21,082 nucleotides of DNA, taken from Enterobacteriaceae bacterium UBA2655 (lineage in GTDB: Bacteria > Pseudomonadota > Gammaproteobacteria > Enterobacterales > Enterobacteriaceae). Made by a program: the position numbers and the translations under genes. Location: NCBI GenBank assembly GCA_002359495.1, contig DENB01000041.1, positions 73,858 through 94,939 on the forward strand. Direction: 5' to 3'. The stretch's first letter is position 1. Each line of letters starts with the position of its first letter. The notes beneath the pieces are model-generated. The model was not told where the DNA came from, ran no database searches, and saw only the letters and a program-made list of their open reading frames with translations. Shown piece after piece: positions 7,587 to 16,802 of the stretch.

Positions 7587-8483
7587 ATGCAGATACGCAA
7601 AGTGGCATTATCTCTTCTGCTGATGAGCACAGCAGTGGGAGCGGCCCAGGCGGAAGATCTCAGCGGCACCCTGAAGAAGATCAGCGACAATGGCGTGATC
7701 GTCGTCGGGCACCGTGAATCATCAGTTCCCTTTTCTTATTATGATAACCAGCAGAAAGTAGTGGGTTATTCACAAGACTACTCCAATGCGATTGTTGCGG
7801 CGATCAAGGCAAAACTGAACAAGCCTAATCTTCAGGTAAAAATGATCCCGATTACTTCACAAAACCGTATTCCGCTGTTGCAGAACGGCACCTACGATTT
7901 TGAATGCGGCTCCACCACCAACAACGTCGAGCGTCAGAAACAGGCGGCGTTCTCCGACACGGTGTTTGTCATCGGCACGCGTTTGCTGGTGAAAAAAGGC
8001 AGCCCGATTAAAGATTTCAGCGATCTGAAAGGCAAAACGGTGGTCGTCACCTCCGGCACCACCTCGGAAATTCTGCTCAACAAGCTGAATGACGAGAAGA
8101 AAATGGAAATGCGTATCATCAGCGCCAAGGATCACGGCGACTCCTTCCGTACGCTGGAAACCGGCCGCGCCGTCGCCTTTATGATGGATGACGCGCTGCT
8201 GGCGGGCGAACGCGCTAAAGCGAAGAAACCGGATAACTGGGAAATCGTGGGCACGCCGCAGTCGAAAGAAGCCTACGGCTGTATGCTGCGTAAAGACGAT
8301 CCGCAGTTCAAGCAGCTGATGGATGAGACGATCGCCAAAGCGCAGACCTCGGGCGAGGCGGCGAAATGGTTTGATAAGTGGTTCAAACAACCGATTCCGC
8401 CGAAAAACCTGAATATGAACTTTGAGCTTTCTCAGGATATGAAGGCGTTGTTCGCGTCGCCGAATGACAAGGCACTGAATTAA
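7587..8483 (+). CDS. gltI: glutamate/aspartate periplasmic binding protein GltI
   Basis: This is the solute receptor of the GltIJKL ABC importer, of 298 residues (E. coli 302). A Sec signal peptide spans residues 1-22 (MQIRK, hydrophobic core, cleavage after AQA), leaving a mature start at EDLSG. The SBP_bac_3 fold is recognisable from VIVVGHRESSVPFSYYD, RIPLLQNGTYDFECGSTTNNVERQ, and VVTSGTTSE through AKDHGDSFRTLE. A strong AAGGAG (7574-7579) lies seven bases before the ATG. It is the first gene of gltI-gltJ-gltK-gltL and is separated from gltJ by an apparent SroC sRNA and terminator. The predicted GcvB site in the leader suggests control by amino-acid supply. Confidence 0.97.
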   Translation: MQIRKVALSLLLMSTAVGAAQAEDLSGTLKKISDNGVIVVGHRESSVPFSYYDNQQKVVGYSQDYSNAIVAAIKAKLNKPNLQVKMIPITSQNRIPLLQNGTYDFECGSTTNNVERQKQAAFSDTVFVIGTRLLVKKGSPIKDFSDLKGKTVVVTSGTTSEILLNKLNDEKKMEMRIISAKDHGDSFRTLETGRAVAFMMDDALLAGERAKAKKPDNWEIVGTPQSKEAYGCMLRKDDPQFKQLMDETIAKAQTSGEAAKWFDKWFKQPIPPKNLNMNFELSQDMKALFASPNDKALN

Positions 8484-8623
8484 AAAAGAAAACAAGGGCG
8501 GTTCGGCTGCCCTCTCGATTGTTGAACAGAGGCCCGGACAGACAGACTGCGACAGGTCGTTCCCCTGCCGCAGGAACAAGAGGCCTCTCATCAATCTTCA
8601 GGGTAGCTAAGCTACCCTTTTTT
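8475..8623 (+). ncRNA. sroC: SroC-like small RNA from the gltI 3' region
   Basis: The gltI-gltJ gap has the position, size and structure of SroC, the sRNA processed from gltIJKL mRNA that sponges GcvB. There is a 5' hairpin around GGGCGGTTCGGCTGCCC (about 8496-8514). A long-range stem, AGAGGCC/GGCCTCT (8528-8534 with 8582-8588), encloses a CCTG/CAGG hairpin at 8564-8574. The terminator hairpin is at 8601-8623. The 5' end is an estimate: in Salmonella it is made by RNase cleavage near the gltI stop, and a length of about 150 bases places it near 8475. The match is by memory of the Salmonella RNA and by context, not by a search. Confidence 0.72.
8601..8623 (+). terminator. terminator ending SroC, 13 bases before gltJ
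   Basis: GGGTAGC (8601-8607) pairs with GCTACCC (8611-8617) around a TAA loop and is followed by six T (8618-8623). It is a canonical strong terminator inside an operon, so gltJKL must depend on partial readthrough. This would make GltI more abundant than the membrane components. Confidence 0.88.
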
Positions 8624-8636
8624 ACCGGAGTTTGTT

Positions 8637-9377
8637 ATGGGTATCGATTGGAACTGGGGCATTTTTCTCGAACAGGCCCCGTTCGGTAACACCACCTATC
8701 TCGGCTGGCTGTGGTCTGGTTTTCAGGTGACGATCGCCGTCTCCTTCTGCGCCTGGATTATCGCCTTCTTCGTCGGGTCCTTTTTCGGCATTCTGCGTAC
8801 CCTGCCCAATCGCCTGCTGGCGACGATCGGCACCTGCTACGTGGAACTGTTCCGCAACATTCCGCTGATTGTGCAGTTCTTTTTCTGGTATCTGGTCGCG
8901 CCGGAACTGGTGGGGGAAGATCTGGGCATGTGGTATAAAGCCGAACTGGATCCAAATATCCAGTTCTTTTTCTCTTCGATGATCTGTCTCGGCCTGTTTA
9001 CCGCCGCCCGCGTTTGCGAACAGGTGCGCGCCGCGATTCAGTCGCTGCCGCGCGGGCAAAAAAACGCCGGACTGGCGATGGGCCTGACGCTGGCGCAAAC
9101 CTATCGTTACGTGCTGCTGCCGAACTGTTATCGCGTCATCGTTCCGCCGATGACGTCGGAAATGCTTAACCTGGTAAAGAATTCCGCCATCGCCTCGACG
9201 ATTGGCTTGGTGGATATGGCGGCGCAGGCGGGCAAGCTGCTCGACTATTCCGCCCACGCCTATGAATCCTTTACCGCCATTACGCTGGCCTATATCGCCA
9301 TTAACCTGGTGATCATGCTGATCATGAGTCTGGTGGAGCGCAAAGTGCGTCTGCCGGGCAGCATGGGAGGTAAATAA
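8637..9377 (+). CDS. gltJ: glutamate/aspartate ABC transporter permease GltJ
   Basis: GltJ is one of two inner-membrane permease subunits of the GltIJKL importer. It has 246 residues, as in E. coli. It is a HisM/GlnP-type permease with hydrophobic segments near residues 28-52, 66-90, 108-127 and 212-235. The EAA loop that contacts the ATPase is at about 139-165 ([20 protein letters not shown], then VLLPNCYR). A CGGAG ribosome site (8626-8630) lies between the SroC terminator and the ATG. The stop overlaps the gltK start by one base (TAATG), implying coupled translation. Confidence 0.96.
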   Translation: MGIDWNWGIFLEQAPFGNTTYLGWLWSGFQVTIAVSFCAWIIAFFVGSFFGILRTLPNRLLATIGTCYVELFRNIPLIVQFFFWYLVAPELVGEDLGMWYKAELDPNIQFFFSSMICLGLFTAARVCEQVRAAIQSLPRGQKNAGLAMGLTLAQTYRYVLLPNCYRVIVPPMTSEMLNLVKNSAIASTIGLVDMAAQAGKLLDYSAHAYESFTAITLAYIAINLVIMLIMSLVERKVRLPGSMGGK

Positions 9378-10054
9378 TGTACGATTTCGACTGGAGTTCT
9401 ATTCCTCCCAGCCTGCCCTACCTGATGAACGGCATGGTGATTACCCTGAAGATCACCGTTACCGCTGTGGTGTTCGGCATCCTCTGGGGAACCTTGCTAG
9501 CGGTGATGCGCCTGTCGAGCTTTAAGCCGATCAGCTGGTTCGCCAAACTTTACGTCAACCTGTTCCGCTCCGTGCCGCTGGTGATGGTGCTGCTCTGGTT
9601 TTACCTGGTGGTGCCGAGCTTCCTGCAGCAAGTGCTGGGCCTCTCGCCTAAAACCGATATTCGTCTGATTTCGGCGATGGTCGCTTTCGCCCTGTTCGAA
9701 GCTGCCTACTATTCGGAAATTATCCGCGCCGGTATCCTGAGCATTTCGCGCGGTCAGGGCAATGCAGCGCTGGCGCTGGGGATGACGCACTGGCAGTCGA
9801 TGAAACTGATCATCCTGCCGCAGGCGTTCCGCGCCATGGTGCCGCTGCTGCTGACGCAGGGCATCGTGCTATTTCAGGATACGTCGCTGGTTTATGTTCT
9901 CAGCCTGGCGGATTTCTTCCGCACCGCCTCGTCCATCGGCGAACGCGACGGCACCCAGGTTGAAATGATTCTCTTTGCCGGTCTGGTCTACTTCGTGATC
10001 AGCCTGAGCGCTTCGCTGTTGGTCAGCTATCTTAAAAGAAGAAGGACGGTATAA
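9377..10054 (+). CDS. gltK: glutamate/aspartate ABC transporter permease GltK
   Basis: GltK is the second permease subunit, with 225 residues (E. coli 224). Membrane segments are near residues 20-45, 60-80, 98-118 and 195-217. The EAA loop is at about 125-152 ([20 protein letters not shown], then IILPQAFR) and is homologous to that of GltJ. GGGAGG just before the ATG, inside the end of gltJ, provides the ribosome site. The gene abuts gltL with no spacer. Confidence 0.96.
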   Translation: MYDFDWSSIPPSLPYLMNGMVITLKITVTAVVFGILWGTLLAVMRLSSFKPISWFAKLYVNLFRSVPLVMVLLWFYLVVPSFLQQVLGLSPKTDIRLISAMVAFALFEAAYYSEIIRAGILSISRGQGNAALALGMTHWQSMKLIILPQAFRAMVPLLLTQGIVLFQDTSLVYVLSLADFFRTASSIGERDGTQVEMILFAGLVYFVISLSASLLVSYLKRRRTV

Positions 10055-10780
10055 ATGATTAACCTGAAAAACGTTTCTAAGTGGTATGGTCACTTTCAGG
10101 TGCTGACCGACTGCACGACCGAAGTGAAAACCGGCGAAGTAGTGGTGGTGTGCGGCCCGTCCGGCTCCGGTAAATCCACGCTGATCAAAACCGTTAACGG
10201 GCTGGAGCCGATCCAGCAAGGCAGCATTATCGTCAACGGCACAGAAGTCACGGATAAAAAAACCAATCTCGCCCAGCTGCGCAGCAAGGTCGGCATGGTT
10301 TTCCAGCACTTCGAACTGTTTCCGCATCTGAGCATCGTTGAGAACCTTACGCTGGCGCAGGTTAAGGTGCTGAAGCGCGACAAAGCCGCCGCCCGGGAAA
10401 AGGGTCTGAAGCTGCTGGCGCGCGTAGGGCTTTCCGCCCATGCGCACAAATACCCCGGCCAGCTCTCCGGCGGACAGCAACAGCGCGTCGCCATCGCCCG
10501 CGCGCTCTGCATGGATCCGGTCGCCATGCTGTTTGACGAACCGACTTCCGCGCTCGACCCGGAAATGATCAACGAAGTGCTGGACGTTATGGTGGAGCTG
10601 GCGCAGGAAGGTATGACCATGATGGTGGTAACGCACGAAATGGGCTTTGCGCGCAAGGTGGCGAACCGCGTCATCTTTATGGACGAAGGCAGGATCATCG
10701 AAGACCGACGCAAAGACGAATTTTTCGATAACCCGCAGTCTGACCGCGCAAAAGAGTTCCTCGCGAAAATCCTGCACTAA
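10055..10780 (+). CDS. gltL: glutamate/aspartate ABC transporter ATPase GltL
   Basis: This 241-residue ATP-binding subunit (same as E. coli) powers GltIJKL on the cytoplasmic face. Walker A is GPSGSGKS at 34-41, the Q-loop glutamine is Q84, the ABC signature LSGGQ is at 137-141, Walker B is AMLFDEP with D161/E162, and the switch histidine is H194. The ATG directly follows the gltK stop. It is the last gene of the transporter operon and is convergent with ybeL 33 bases away. Confidence 0.97.
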   Translation: MINLKNVSKWYGHFQVLTDCTTEVKTGEVVVVCGPSGSGKSTLIKTVNGLEPIQQGSIIVNGTEVTDKKTNLAQLRSKVGMVFQHFELFPHLSIVENLTLAQVKVLKRDKAAAREKGLKLLARVGLSAHAHKYPGQLSGGQQQRVAIARALCMDPVAMLFDEPTSALDPEMINEVLDVMVELAQEGMTMMVVTHEMGFARKVANRVIFMDEGRIIEDRRKDEFFDNPQSDRAKEFLAKILH

Positions 10781-10786
10781 ACGCTG

Positions 10787-10807
10787 GCGGGCGACGTTGT
10801 CGCCCGC
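10787..10807. terminator. hairpin between convergent gltL and ybeL, probable bidirectional stop
   Basis: Nine perfect pairs (GCGGGCGAC 10787-10795 with GTCGCCCGC 10799-10807) surround a GTT loop, centred between the two stop codons. Neither strand has a T run after the stem, so termination may be weak, Rho-assisted, or the hairpin may mainly protect 3' ends. Confidence 0.5.
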
Positions 10808-10813
10808 TGTCGC

Positions 10814-11296
10814 TTACGGCTCGAATGGCTGGCGCTGAAACTGATCGTGACCGCATTCCGGGCAGCGTGAAAGCGTTTCCGGCGTGTAAATGGCGCGCTC
10901 GAAGCGGCAGTTTTCACACACCAGATTGCCCAGCCCGACCACTTCGCCGCTGTGATAGACGCCGTGGTGATGCAGATCCTGAAAAATCTCCCGCCACTCC
11001 AGCTGGCTTTTGTCCGTGATATCCGCCAGCTCTTTCCACAAGCTTTCACGGATGATGCGCATAAACAGCGAGTCGTCCGAGGCGTCGCTCTTTTCGCCAT
11101 AGCTGCGCGCGAACTCGCCTACGTCTCGCCGTACGGCAAGCAGTACCTCTTCCACCTCGCCCGGGGTCAGATCGCCGCGCTGTAACAAACGCGCACGCGT
11201 TTCCGTCAACAAGGCGTCGATATCGCGATCGCCCCGACTGATGCGTTCCGTTAGCGAAGCGACAGACTCCCGATATACCTGCGCCACTTTATTCAT
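10814..11296 (-). CDS. ybeL: zinc-ribbon-containing protein YbeL (DUF1451)
   Basis: This 160-residue protein is the same length as E. coli YbeL. The N-terminal half is helical and charged (MNKVAQVYRESVASLTERI). The middle carries the conserved block SLWKELADITDKSQLEWREIF, then HHHGVYHSGEVVGLGNLVC. The C-terminal zinc ribbon uses two CxxC knuckles, C127/C130 and C145/C148. AAGGAG precedes the ATG by about six bases. It is divergent from leuS. Its function is unknown; a zinc-binding structural or regulatory role is all the sequence supports. Confidence 0.93.
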   Translation of the reverse strand: MNKVAQVYRESVASLTERISRGDRDIDALLTETRARLLQRGDLTPGEVEEVLLAVRRDVGEFARSYGEKSDASDDSLFMRIIRESLWKELADITDKSQLEWREIFQDLHHHGVYHSGEVVGLGNLVCENCRFERAIYTPETLSRCPECGHDQFQRQPFEP

Positions 11297-11438
11297 TTTG
11301 TTCTCCTTTCAGCTCTCGTCGCGTTAATTAAGTTTAGACCGCTTATGGCTTTTGCCTGGCTGAGAAAAGACCGAATAACAAAACGGAGCGCGCCCATCCT
11401 GCAATCGGGATAAATCGCGGTTGCACCGGCGTGAAGTG

Positions 11439-11467
11439 TTGTTGATATGCGGCCTTATGGGTATGCT
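11439..11467 (+). promoter_or_regulatory. candidate sigma-70 promoter for leuS
   Basis: TTGTTG (11439-11444) and TATGCT (11462-11467) are 17 bases apart, matching three and four of six consensus bases. It lies in the 231-base divergent gap between ybeL and leuS, about 60 bases before the leuS start. No leucine-rich leader peptide or T-box is evident in the gap. Confidence 0.35.
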
Positions 11468-11527
11468 ATGCGGATCGAAAATTAAGTGTTTAAGCTTCGC
11501 GCTATTTACAAAGGACCACAGGCTGCC

Positions 11528-14110
11528 ATGCAAGAGCAATACCGCCCGGAAGAGATAGAATCCCACGTCCAGCAACACTGGCACGAGAACGAAACGTTTA
11601 AAGTGACTGAGCAGGAAGGCAAAGAAAAATATTACTGCCTCTCTATGCTGCCCTATCCTTCTGGCCGCCTACATATGGGCCACGTTCGTAACTACACCAT
11701 TGGCGATGTGATTGCCCGCTACCAGCGTATGCTGGGTAAAAACGTGCTGCAGCCGATCGGCTGGGATGCGTTTGGTCTGCCGGCGGAAGGCGCGGCGGTG
11801 AAAAACAACACCGCTCCGGCACCCTGGACCTACGACAATATCGAATATATGAAGAACCAGCTGAAACTGCTGGGTTTCGGCTATGACTGGAGCCGCGAAC
11901 TGGCGACCTGCAAGCCGGACTACTATCGCTGGGAACAGTGGTTCTTCACCAAACTCTATGAAAAAGGCCTGGTCTACAAAAAGACCTCGGCGGTGAACTG
12001 GTGCCCGAACGACCAGACCGTGCTGGCGAACGAGCAGGTGATCGACGGCTGCTGCTGGCGCTGCGACACGAAAGTCGAGCGTAAAGAGATCCCGCAGTGG
12101 TTTATTAAAATCACCGACTATGCGGAAGAGCTGCTGAACGATCTCGACAAGCTGGAAGACTGGCCTGAGCAGGTCAAAACCATGCAGCGCAACTGGATCG
12201 GCCGCTCTGAAGGCGTCGAGATCACTTTCGACGTGGCCGACAGCGAAGAGAAAGTCACCGTTTACACTACCCGCCCTGACACCTTTATGGGCGCGACATA
12301 TATTGGCGTGGCGGCGGGCCACCCGCTGGCTATCCAGGCTTCGGTCAACAACCCGGTGCTGGCGGACTTTATTGCGGAATGCCGCAATACCAAGGTCGCG
12401 GAAGCGGATATGGCGACGATGGAGAAGAAAGGCATGGCCACCGGCCTGTTCGCGCTTCATCCGCTGACCGGCGAAAAAATTCCGGTCTGGGTCGCTAACT
12501 TCGTGCTGATGGAATATGGCACCGGCGCCGTGATGGCCGTTCCGGGCCACGATCAGCGCGACTGGGAATTCGCCACCAAATACGACCTGCCGATCAAGCC
12601 GGTGGTGCTGAACCTGGACGGCAGCGAGCCGGACGTCAGCGCCGCCGCCATGACCGATAAAGGCGCGCTGTTCAATTCCGGCGACTTTAACGGCCTGAGC
12701 CATGAAGCGGGCTTCAACGCCATTGCGCAGGCGCTGGCGGACAAAGGCGTCGGCGTACGCAAGGTCAACTACCGCCTGCGCGACTGGGGCGTTTCCCGTC
12801 AGCGTTACTGGGGCGCGCCGATTCCGATGGTGACGCTGGAAGATGGCACCGTGATGCCGACGCCGGAAGATCAGTTGCCGGTGATCCTGCCGGAAGACGT
12901 GGTCATGGACGGCATCACCAGCCCGATAAAAGCCGATCCCACCTGGGCGCAAACCACGGTGAACGGTCAGCCTGCGCTGCGTGAAACCGACACCTTCGAC
13001 ACCTTTATGGAGTCCTCCTGGTACTACGCTCGCTACACCTGCGCCGACTACAATGAAGGCATGCTCGCTCCCGCAGCGGCTAATTACTGGCTGCCGGTGG
13101 ATCAGTATGTCGGCGGCATCGAACACGCCATCATGCACCTGATGTACTTCCGTTTCTTCCATAAGCTGCTGCGCGACGCCGGGCTGGTAAATTCGGACGA
13201 ACCGGCGAAACGTCTGCTCTGCCAAGGCATGGTGCTGGCCGACGCCTTTTACTACCTCGGCGCCAACGGCGAGCGCAACTGGGTCTCGCCGGTAGACGTT
13301 ACCGTCGAGCGCGACGAGAAAGGCCGCATCCTGAAGGCGACCGACGCCGCCGGGCATGAGCTGGTTTACGCCGGCATGAGCAAAATGTCGAAGTCGAAAA
13401 ACAACGGCATCGACCCGCAGCTGATGGTGGAGCGTTACGGCGCCGATACCGTGCGTCTGTTTATGATGTTCGCCTCGCCGGCGGATATGACGCTGGAGTG
13501 GCAGGAGTCCGGCGTCGAAGGCGCAAACCGCTTCCTGAAGCGCGTCTGGAAGCTGGCCTATGACCATACCGCCAAAGGGCCGACCGTGGCGCTGGATGTG
13601 GCGACGCTGAACGCCGATCAAAAAGCGCTGCGTCGCGATCTGCATAAAACCATCGCTAAGGTGTCGGACGATATCGGTCGTCGTCAGACCTTTAACACCG
13701 CCATCGCCGCGATTATGGAGCTGATGAACAAGCTGGCCCGCGCGCCGCAGGAGAGCAAGCAGGATCGCGCGCTGATGCAGGAAGCGCTGCTGGCGGTCAC
13801 GCGTCTGCTCTATCCTTACACCCCGCACGCCAGCTATGTGCTGTGGCAGGCGCTGGGCGGCGAAGGCACTATCGACGACGCCAGCTGGCCGGTCGCCGAT
13901 GAAGCGGCGATGGTGGAAGATTCGCTGCTGGTGGTCGTGCAGGTCAACGGCAAAGTGCGCGGCAAAATTACCGTTGCGCCCGACGCCACCCAGGAGCAGG
14001 TGCAGGCGCGCGCCGCGCAGGAACATCTGGTGGCGAAATACCTTGATGGCGTCACTATTCGTAAAGTGATTTATGTACCGGGCAAACTGCTTAACCTGGT
14101 CGTAGGTTAA
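11528..14110 (+). CDS. leuS: leucyl-tRNA synthetase LeuS
   Basis: This class I aminoacyl-tRNA synthetase charges tRNA-Leu. It has 860 residues, the same as E. coli. The Rossmann-domain HIGH motif appears as HMGH at 49-52. The CP1 editing domain (about 225-420) keeps the proofreading residues T247, T248, R249 (TTRPDTF) and D345 (GHDQRD). KMSKS is at 619-623. An anticodon-binding helical domain and a C-terminal domain complete it ([11 protein letters not shown] to the end). The frame opens 14 codons earlier, but ATG 11528 gives the conserved [12 protein letters not shown]. The lptE GTG follows 14 bases after the stop. Confidence 0.98.
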   Translation: MQEQYRPEEIESHVQQHWHENETFKVTEQEGKEKYYCLSMLPYPSGRLHMGHVRNYTIGDVIARYQRMLGKNVLQPIGWDAFGLPAEGAAVKNNTAPAPWTYDNIEYMKNQLKLLGFGYDWSRELATCKPDYYRWEQWFFTKLYEKGLVYKKTSAVNWCPNDQTVLANEQVIDGCCWRCDTKVERKEIPQWFIKITDYAEELLNDLDKLEDWPEQVKTMQRNWIGRSEGVEITFDVADSEEKVTVYTTRPDTFMGATYIGVAAGHPLAIQASVNNPVLADFIAECRNTKVAEADMATMEKKGMATGLFALHPLTGEKIPVWVANFVLMEYGTGAVMAVPGHDQRDWEFATKYDLPIKPVVLNLDGSEPDVSAAAMTDKGALFNSGDFNGLSHEAGFNAIAQALADKGVGVRKVNYRLRDWGVSRQRYWGAPIPMVTLEDGTVMPTPEDQLPVILPEDVVMDGITSPIKADPTWAQTTVNGQPALRETDTFDTFMESSWYYARYTCADYNEGMLAPAAANYWLPVDQYVGGIEHAIMHLMYFRFFHKLLRDAGLVNSDEPAKRLLCQGMVLADAFYYLGANGERNWVSPVDVTVERDEKGRILKATDAAGHELVYAGMSKMSKSKNNGIDPQLMVERYGADTVRLFMMFASPADMTLEWQESGVEGANRFLKRVWKLAYDHTAKGPTVALDVATLNADQKALRRDLHKTIAKVSDDIGRRQTFNTAIAAIMELMNKLARAPQESKQDRALMQEALLAVTRLLYPYTPHASYVLWQALGGEGTIDDASWPVADEAAMVEDSLLVVVQVNGKVRGKITVAPDATQEQVQARAAQEHLVAKYLDGVTIRKVIYVPGKLLNLVVG

Positions 14111-14124
14111 GTTCAGGAGGAACT

Positions 14125-14724
14125 GTGCGACAACCGATTATCAGGCTGTTTGTCATGCTGGCGCTGTTGATCACCGCCGGTTGCGGCTTTCATCCGCGCG
14201 GCACCACGCAGGTGCCGAAGGAACTGAGAACCATGATCTTCACCAGCGGCGATCCGTACGGTCCGCTGGCGCGCACCGTGCGCCAGCAGCTGCGTCTGAA
14301 TAATATTCAGATCGTCAGCGACTCCAAAGCGAAACGCGCCGATCTGCCGACGCTGCGTTTAGGCGGAGAAATGTCCGGTCGCGATACCGCCTCGGTCTTT
14401 ATCAGCGGCACGACGGCGGAATATCAGCTGGTGATGACCGTCACCGCGCAGGTGTTGCTGCCGGGTAAAGGGCTCTACCCCATCAGCACCACGGTTTATC
14501 GTTCCTTCTTCGATAACCCGAACGCGGCGCTGGCGAAGGATGCCGAGCAGGATATGATCATGCAGGAGATGCGCGAGCGCGCGGCCGATCAGCTGGTGCG
14601 CAAGCTGCTGACCGTACATGCCGCCGTGGCGAGCAACAAGGATACGTTACCGCAGTCGGACATACCGGCGCCGGGTGCTGAAGCGCCCGAAACGCCCTCG
14701 TCTTCCGCTACCAGCCTGCAATGA
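14125..14724 (+). CDS. lptE: LPS-assembly lipoprotein LptE (RlpB)
   Basis: LptE is an outer-membrane lipoprotein that plugs the LptD barrel and helps insert lipopolysaccharide. It has 199 residues (E. coli 193). A GTG start follows a strong AGGAGG (14115-14120). The lipoprotein signal peptide ends in LITAGC with lipidated C20. Family-typical blocks follow: [40 protein letters not shown] and [20 protein letters not shown]. The last ~30 residues are a low-complexity Pro/Ala/Ser/Thr tail, as is usual for this poorly conserved end. The stop overlaps holA (ATGA). Confidence 0.95.
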   Translation: MRQPIIRLFVMLALLITAGCGFHPRGTTQVPKELRTMIFTSGDPYGPLARTVRQQLRLNNIQIVSDSKAKRADLPTLRLGGEMSGRDTASVFISGTTAEYQLVMTVTAQVLLPGKGLYPISTTVYRSFFDNPNAALAKDAEQDMIMQEMRERAADQLVRKLLTVHAAVASNKDTLPQSDIPAPGAEAPETPSSSATSLQ

Positions 14725-15752
14725 TCAGGATCTATCCTGAGCAACTCAGCGCGCAGCTCCGTGGGGGGCTGCGCGCTTGTTATTTGCTCAGCGGCAACGA
14801 GCCGCTGCTGTTGCAGGAGAGTCAGGATCTGATCCGAACGGCGGCGGGCAAACAGGGTTTCGAGGAGCATTTCAGCGTGACGCTGGATGCGCAGACGGAT
14901 TGGGATAGCCTGTTTACCCAGTGCCAGTCGCTCAGCCTGTTTACGCTGCGCCAGACGCTGACGCTGACTTTCCCGGAAAACGGCCCGACGGCGGCGATGG
15001 CGGAACAGCTGGTCAAGCTTGCCGGTCTGCTGCATAACGACATTCTGCTGATCCTGCGCACGGCGAAACTGACTAAAGCCCAGGAGAACAGCGCATGGTT
15101 CAAGGCGCTGGGCGCGCATGCGGTGCTGGTGCCCTGCGCCACGCCGGAACATGCTCAGCTGCCGCGCTGGGTCGTGAGCCGGGCGAAAGCGATGCAGCTG
15201 AACATCGACGATGCTGCGGTTCAACTGCTCTGCTACTGCTATGAAGGCAACCTGCTGGCGCTGGCGCAGGCGCTGGAGCGGCTTTCGCTGCTCTGGCCCG
15301 ACGGCAAGCTCACGCTGCCGCGCGTCGAAGCCGCAGTCAGCGACGCCGCGCATTTCACCCCTTATCATTGGGTCGATGCGCTGCTGGCGGGCAAAAGCAA
15401 ACGCGCGCTGCACATCTTACGCCAGCTGGCGAAAGAGGAGAGCGAGGCGGTGATCCTGCTACGCACGCTGCAGCGCGATTTAATGACGCTGCTGCATCTG
15501 CAACGTCAGCAGCAGCAACAGCCGTTGCGGACGTTGATGGATCAGCAGCGCATCTGGCAAAACCGTCGGGCGCTGTTTACTGATGCCCTGCAGCGTCTGG
15601 ACGGCGCGCGTCTTCAGCGCGCGCTTCATCTGCTGACGACCATTGAGCTGACGCTGAAGCAGGATTACGGCCAATCCGTCTGGCCGCAGCTGGAAGCCCT
15701 GTCGCTGCTGCTCTCCACTCGCAATTTTCCTGCGAGCTTCGCCGATGCCTGA
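14721..15752 (+). CDS. holA: DNA polymerase III subunit delta HolA
   Basis: HolA is the sliding-clamp loader subunit that opens the beta clamp. It has 343 residues, the same as E. coli. The N-terminal signature [14 protein letters not shown] is at 21-34, followed by a AAA-like domain lacking a functional P-loop and a helical collar domain after about 210. A glutamine run, Q263-Q267 (CAG/CAA repeats at 15507-15521), lies in the collar domain, where I recall the E. coli protein having no such run; this is probably a harmless loop difference. The start overlaps lptE by four bases and the end overlaps nadD by eight. Confidence 0.95.
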   Translation: MIRIYPEQLSAQLRGGLRACYLLSGNEPLLLQESQDLIRTAAGKQGFEEHFSVTLDAQTDWDSLFTQCQSLSLFTLRQTLTLTFPENGPTAAMAEQLVKLAGLLHNDILLILRTAKLTKAQENSAWFKALGAHAVLVPCATPEHAQLPRWVVSRAKAMQLNIDDAAVQLLCYCYEGNLLALAQALERLSLLWPDGKLTLPRVEAAVSDAAHFTPYHWVDALLAGKSKRALHILRQLAKEESEAVILLRTLQRDLMTLLHLQRQQQQQPLRTLMDQQRIWQNRRALFTDALQRLDGARLQRALHLLTTIELTLKQDYGQSVWPQLEALSLLLSTRNFPASFADA

Positions 15753-16389
15753 ACTCTACGCGCTGTTCGGCGGCACCTTCGATCCGGTGCACTATGGTCA
15801 TCTGCGTCCGGTCGAGGCGCTGGCGGCCCAGGTGGAATTAAAAAAGGTGACGCTGCTGCCCAATAACGTCCCGCCGCATCGGCCGCAGCCGGAAGCGACG
15901 CCGGCGCAGCGCGTGGCGATGCTGCAATGCGCCATCGCCGATCGTCCGCTGTTCGATATCGATCGGCGCGAGCTGGCGCGCGATACCCCGTCCTGGACGG
16001 TCAGTACGCTGGAAGCGCTGCGAGCCGAGCGCGGCGCGCAGCAGCCGCTGGGTTTTATCATCGGCCAGGATTCGCTGTTGACGCTGGCGAAATGGCATCG
16101 CTGGCAAGAGCTGCTGTCGCTCTGTCATCTGCTGGTGTGCAAGCGTCCGGGCTACGCGACGCAGATGGAGACGCCGGAGATGCAGCGCTGGCTTGAGCAT
16201 CATCTCGCCCGGGATCCGCAATCTCTGCATCAGTATCCTGCGGGCTATATCTGGCTGGCGGAGACGCCGCTGTATAATATATCGGCGACGGAGATCCGCC
16301 GACGCCGCCATCAGGGCATCGCCTGTGACGATCTGCTGCCGCAAAAGGTGATTGACTATATCGACCGTTTTGGCTTATATCGCGACTGA
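15745..16389 (+). CDS. nadD: nicotinate-nucleotide adenylyltransferase NadD
   Basis: NadD adenylates nicotinate mononucleotide to deamido-NAD in NAD synthesis. It has 214 residues (E. coli 213). The nucleotidyltransferase motif [11 protein letters not shown] is at 9-19 (H16 and H19 of the HxGH-type site), [10 protein letters not shown] at 39-48, and the second ATP-binding motif ISATEIRRR at 179-187. The start lies eight bases inside holA, fixing translational coupling. In E. coli the next gene is cobC; here rsfS follows after 92 noncoding bases. Confidence 0.96.
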   Translation: MPELYALFGGTFDPVHYGHLRPVEALAAQVELKKVTLLPNNVPPHRPQPEATPAQRVAMLQCAIADRPLFDIDRRELARDTPSWTVSTLEALRAERGAQQPLGFIIGQDSLLTLAKWHRWQELLSLCHLLVCKRPGYATQMETPEMQRWLEHHLARDPQSLHQYPAGYIWLAETPLYNISATEIRRRRHQGIACDDLLPQKVIDYIDRFGLYRD

Positions 16390-16397
16390 TCGAGGCG

Positions 16398-16406
16398 TGC
16401 TATACT
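16398..16406 (+). promoter_or_regulatory. extended -10 promoter candidate for rsfS-rlmH-mrdAB
   Basis: TGCTATACT is an extended -10 element (TGN followed by TATACT, five of six bases). No good -35 stands 17 bases upstream (TATCGC). The leader to the rsfS TTG would be about 70 bases and includes a six-pair hairpin, CGGGCT/AGCCCG (16435-16440 with 16448-16453), ahead of the ribosome site. Confidence 0.45.
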
Positions 16407-16468
16407 ACGCCGCTTCATTTTCGGCTGCGTCATCCGGGCTTACAGCCAGCCCGCCATTACCTGTTTTC

Positions 16469-16476
16469 AAGGGGGA
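16469..16476 (+). promoter_or_regulatory. strong ribosome-binding site selecting a TTG start for rsfS
   Basis: AAGGGGGA lies five bases before TTG 16482 and compensates for the weak initiation codon. The conserved protein begins exactly there. Confidence 0.7.
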
Positions 16477-16481
16477 ACCTT

Positions 16482-16799
16482 TTGCAAGGTAAAAGACTCC
16501 AAGAGTTCGTTATCGATAAAATCGACGATCTTAAAGGCCAAGACATCGTTAGCCTCGATGTACAGGGCAAATCCAGCATTACCGACTGTATGATTATCTG
16601 CACCGGCACCTCCACGCGTCACGTGGCGTCGATCGCCGACCATGTGGTTCAGGAGTCGCGCGCCGCCGGCCTGGCGCCGCTGGGCGTAGAAGGTAAAAGT
16701 ATCGCCGACTGGGTCGTGGTCGACCTTGGCGAAGTGATTGTGCATGTTATGCAGGAAGAGAGCCGCCAGCTCTACGAACTGGAAAAGCTCTGGGGTTAA
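16482..16799 (+). CDS. rsfS: ribosomal silencing factor RsfS (YbeB)
   Basis: RsfS binds L14 of the large ribosomal subunit and blocks subunit joining in starvation or stationary phase. It has 105 residues, identical in length to E. coli, with conserved blocks [56 protein letters not shown] and [11 protein letters not shown]. Initiation is at TTG; no in-frame ATG or GTG gives the family N-terminus. rlmH starts three bases after its stop, so the two ribosome-directed proteins are co-expressed. Confidence 0.95.
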   Translation: MQGKRLQEFVIDKIDDLKGQDIVSLDVQGKSSITDCMIICTGTSTRHVASIADHVVQESRAAGLAPLGVEGKSIADWVVVDLGEVIVHVMQEESRQLYELEKLWG

Positions 16800-16802
16800 T
16801 GC

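Noticed and set aside
11669..14026. 785-codon open frame on the minus strand inside leuS
   Set aside because: It lies wholly antisense to an unmistakable full-length LeuS. Long antisense frames are expected in GC-rich genes with strong codon bias; the translation shows no recognisable domain.
15507..15521. CAG-type trinucleotide run in holA as a phase-variable repeat
   Set aside because: Only five codons, one of them CAA, and in-frame changes would merely alter a glutamine run. There is no reason to infer phase variation.
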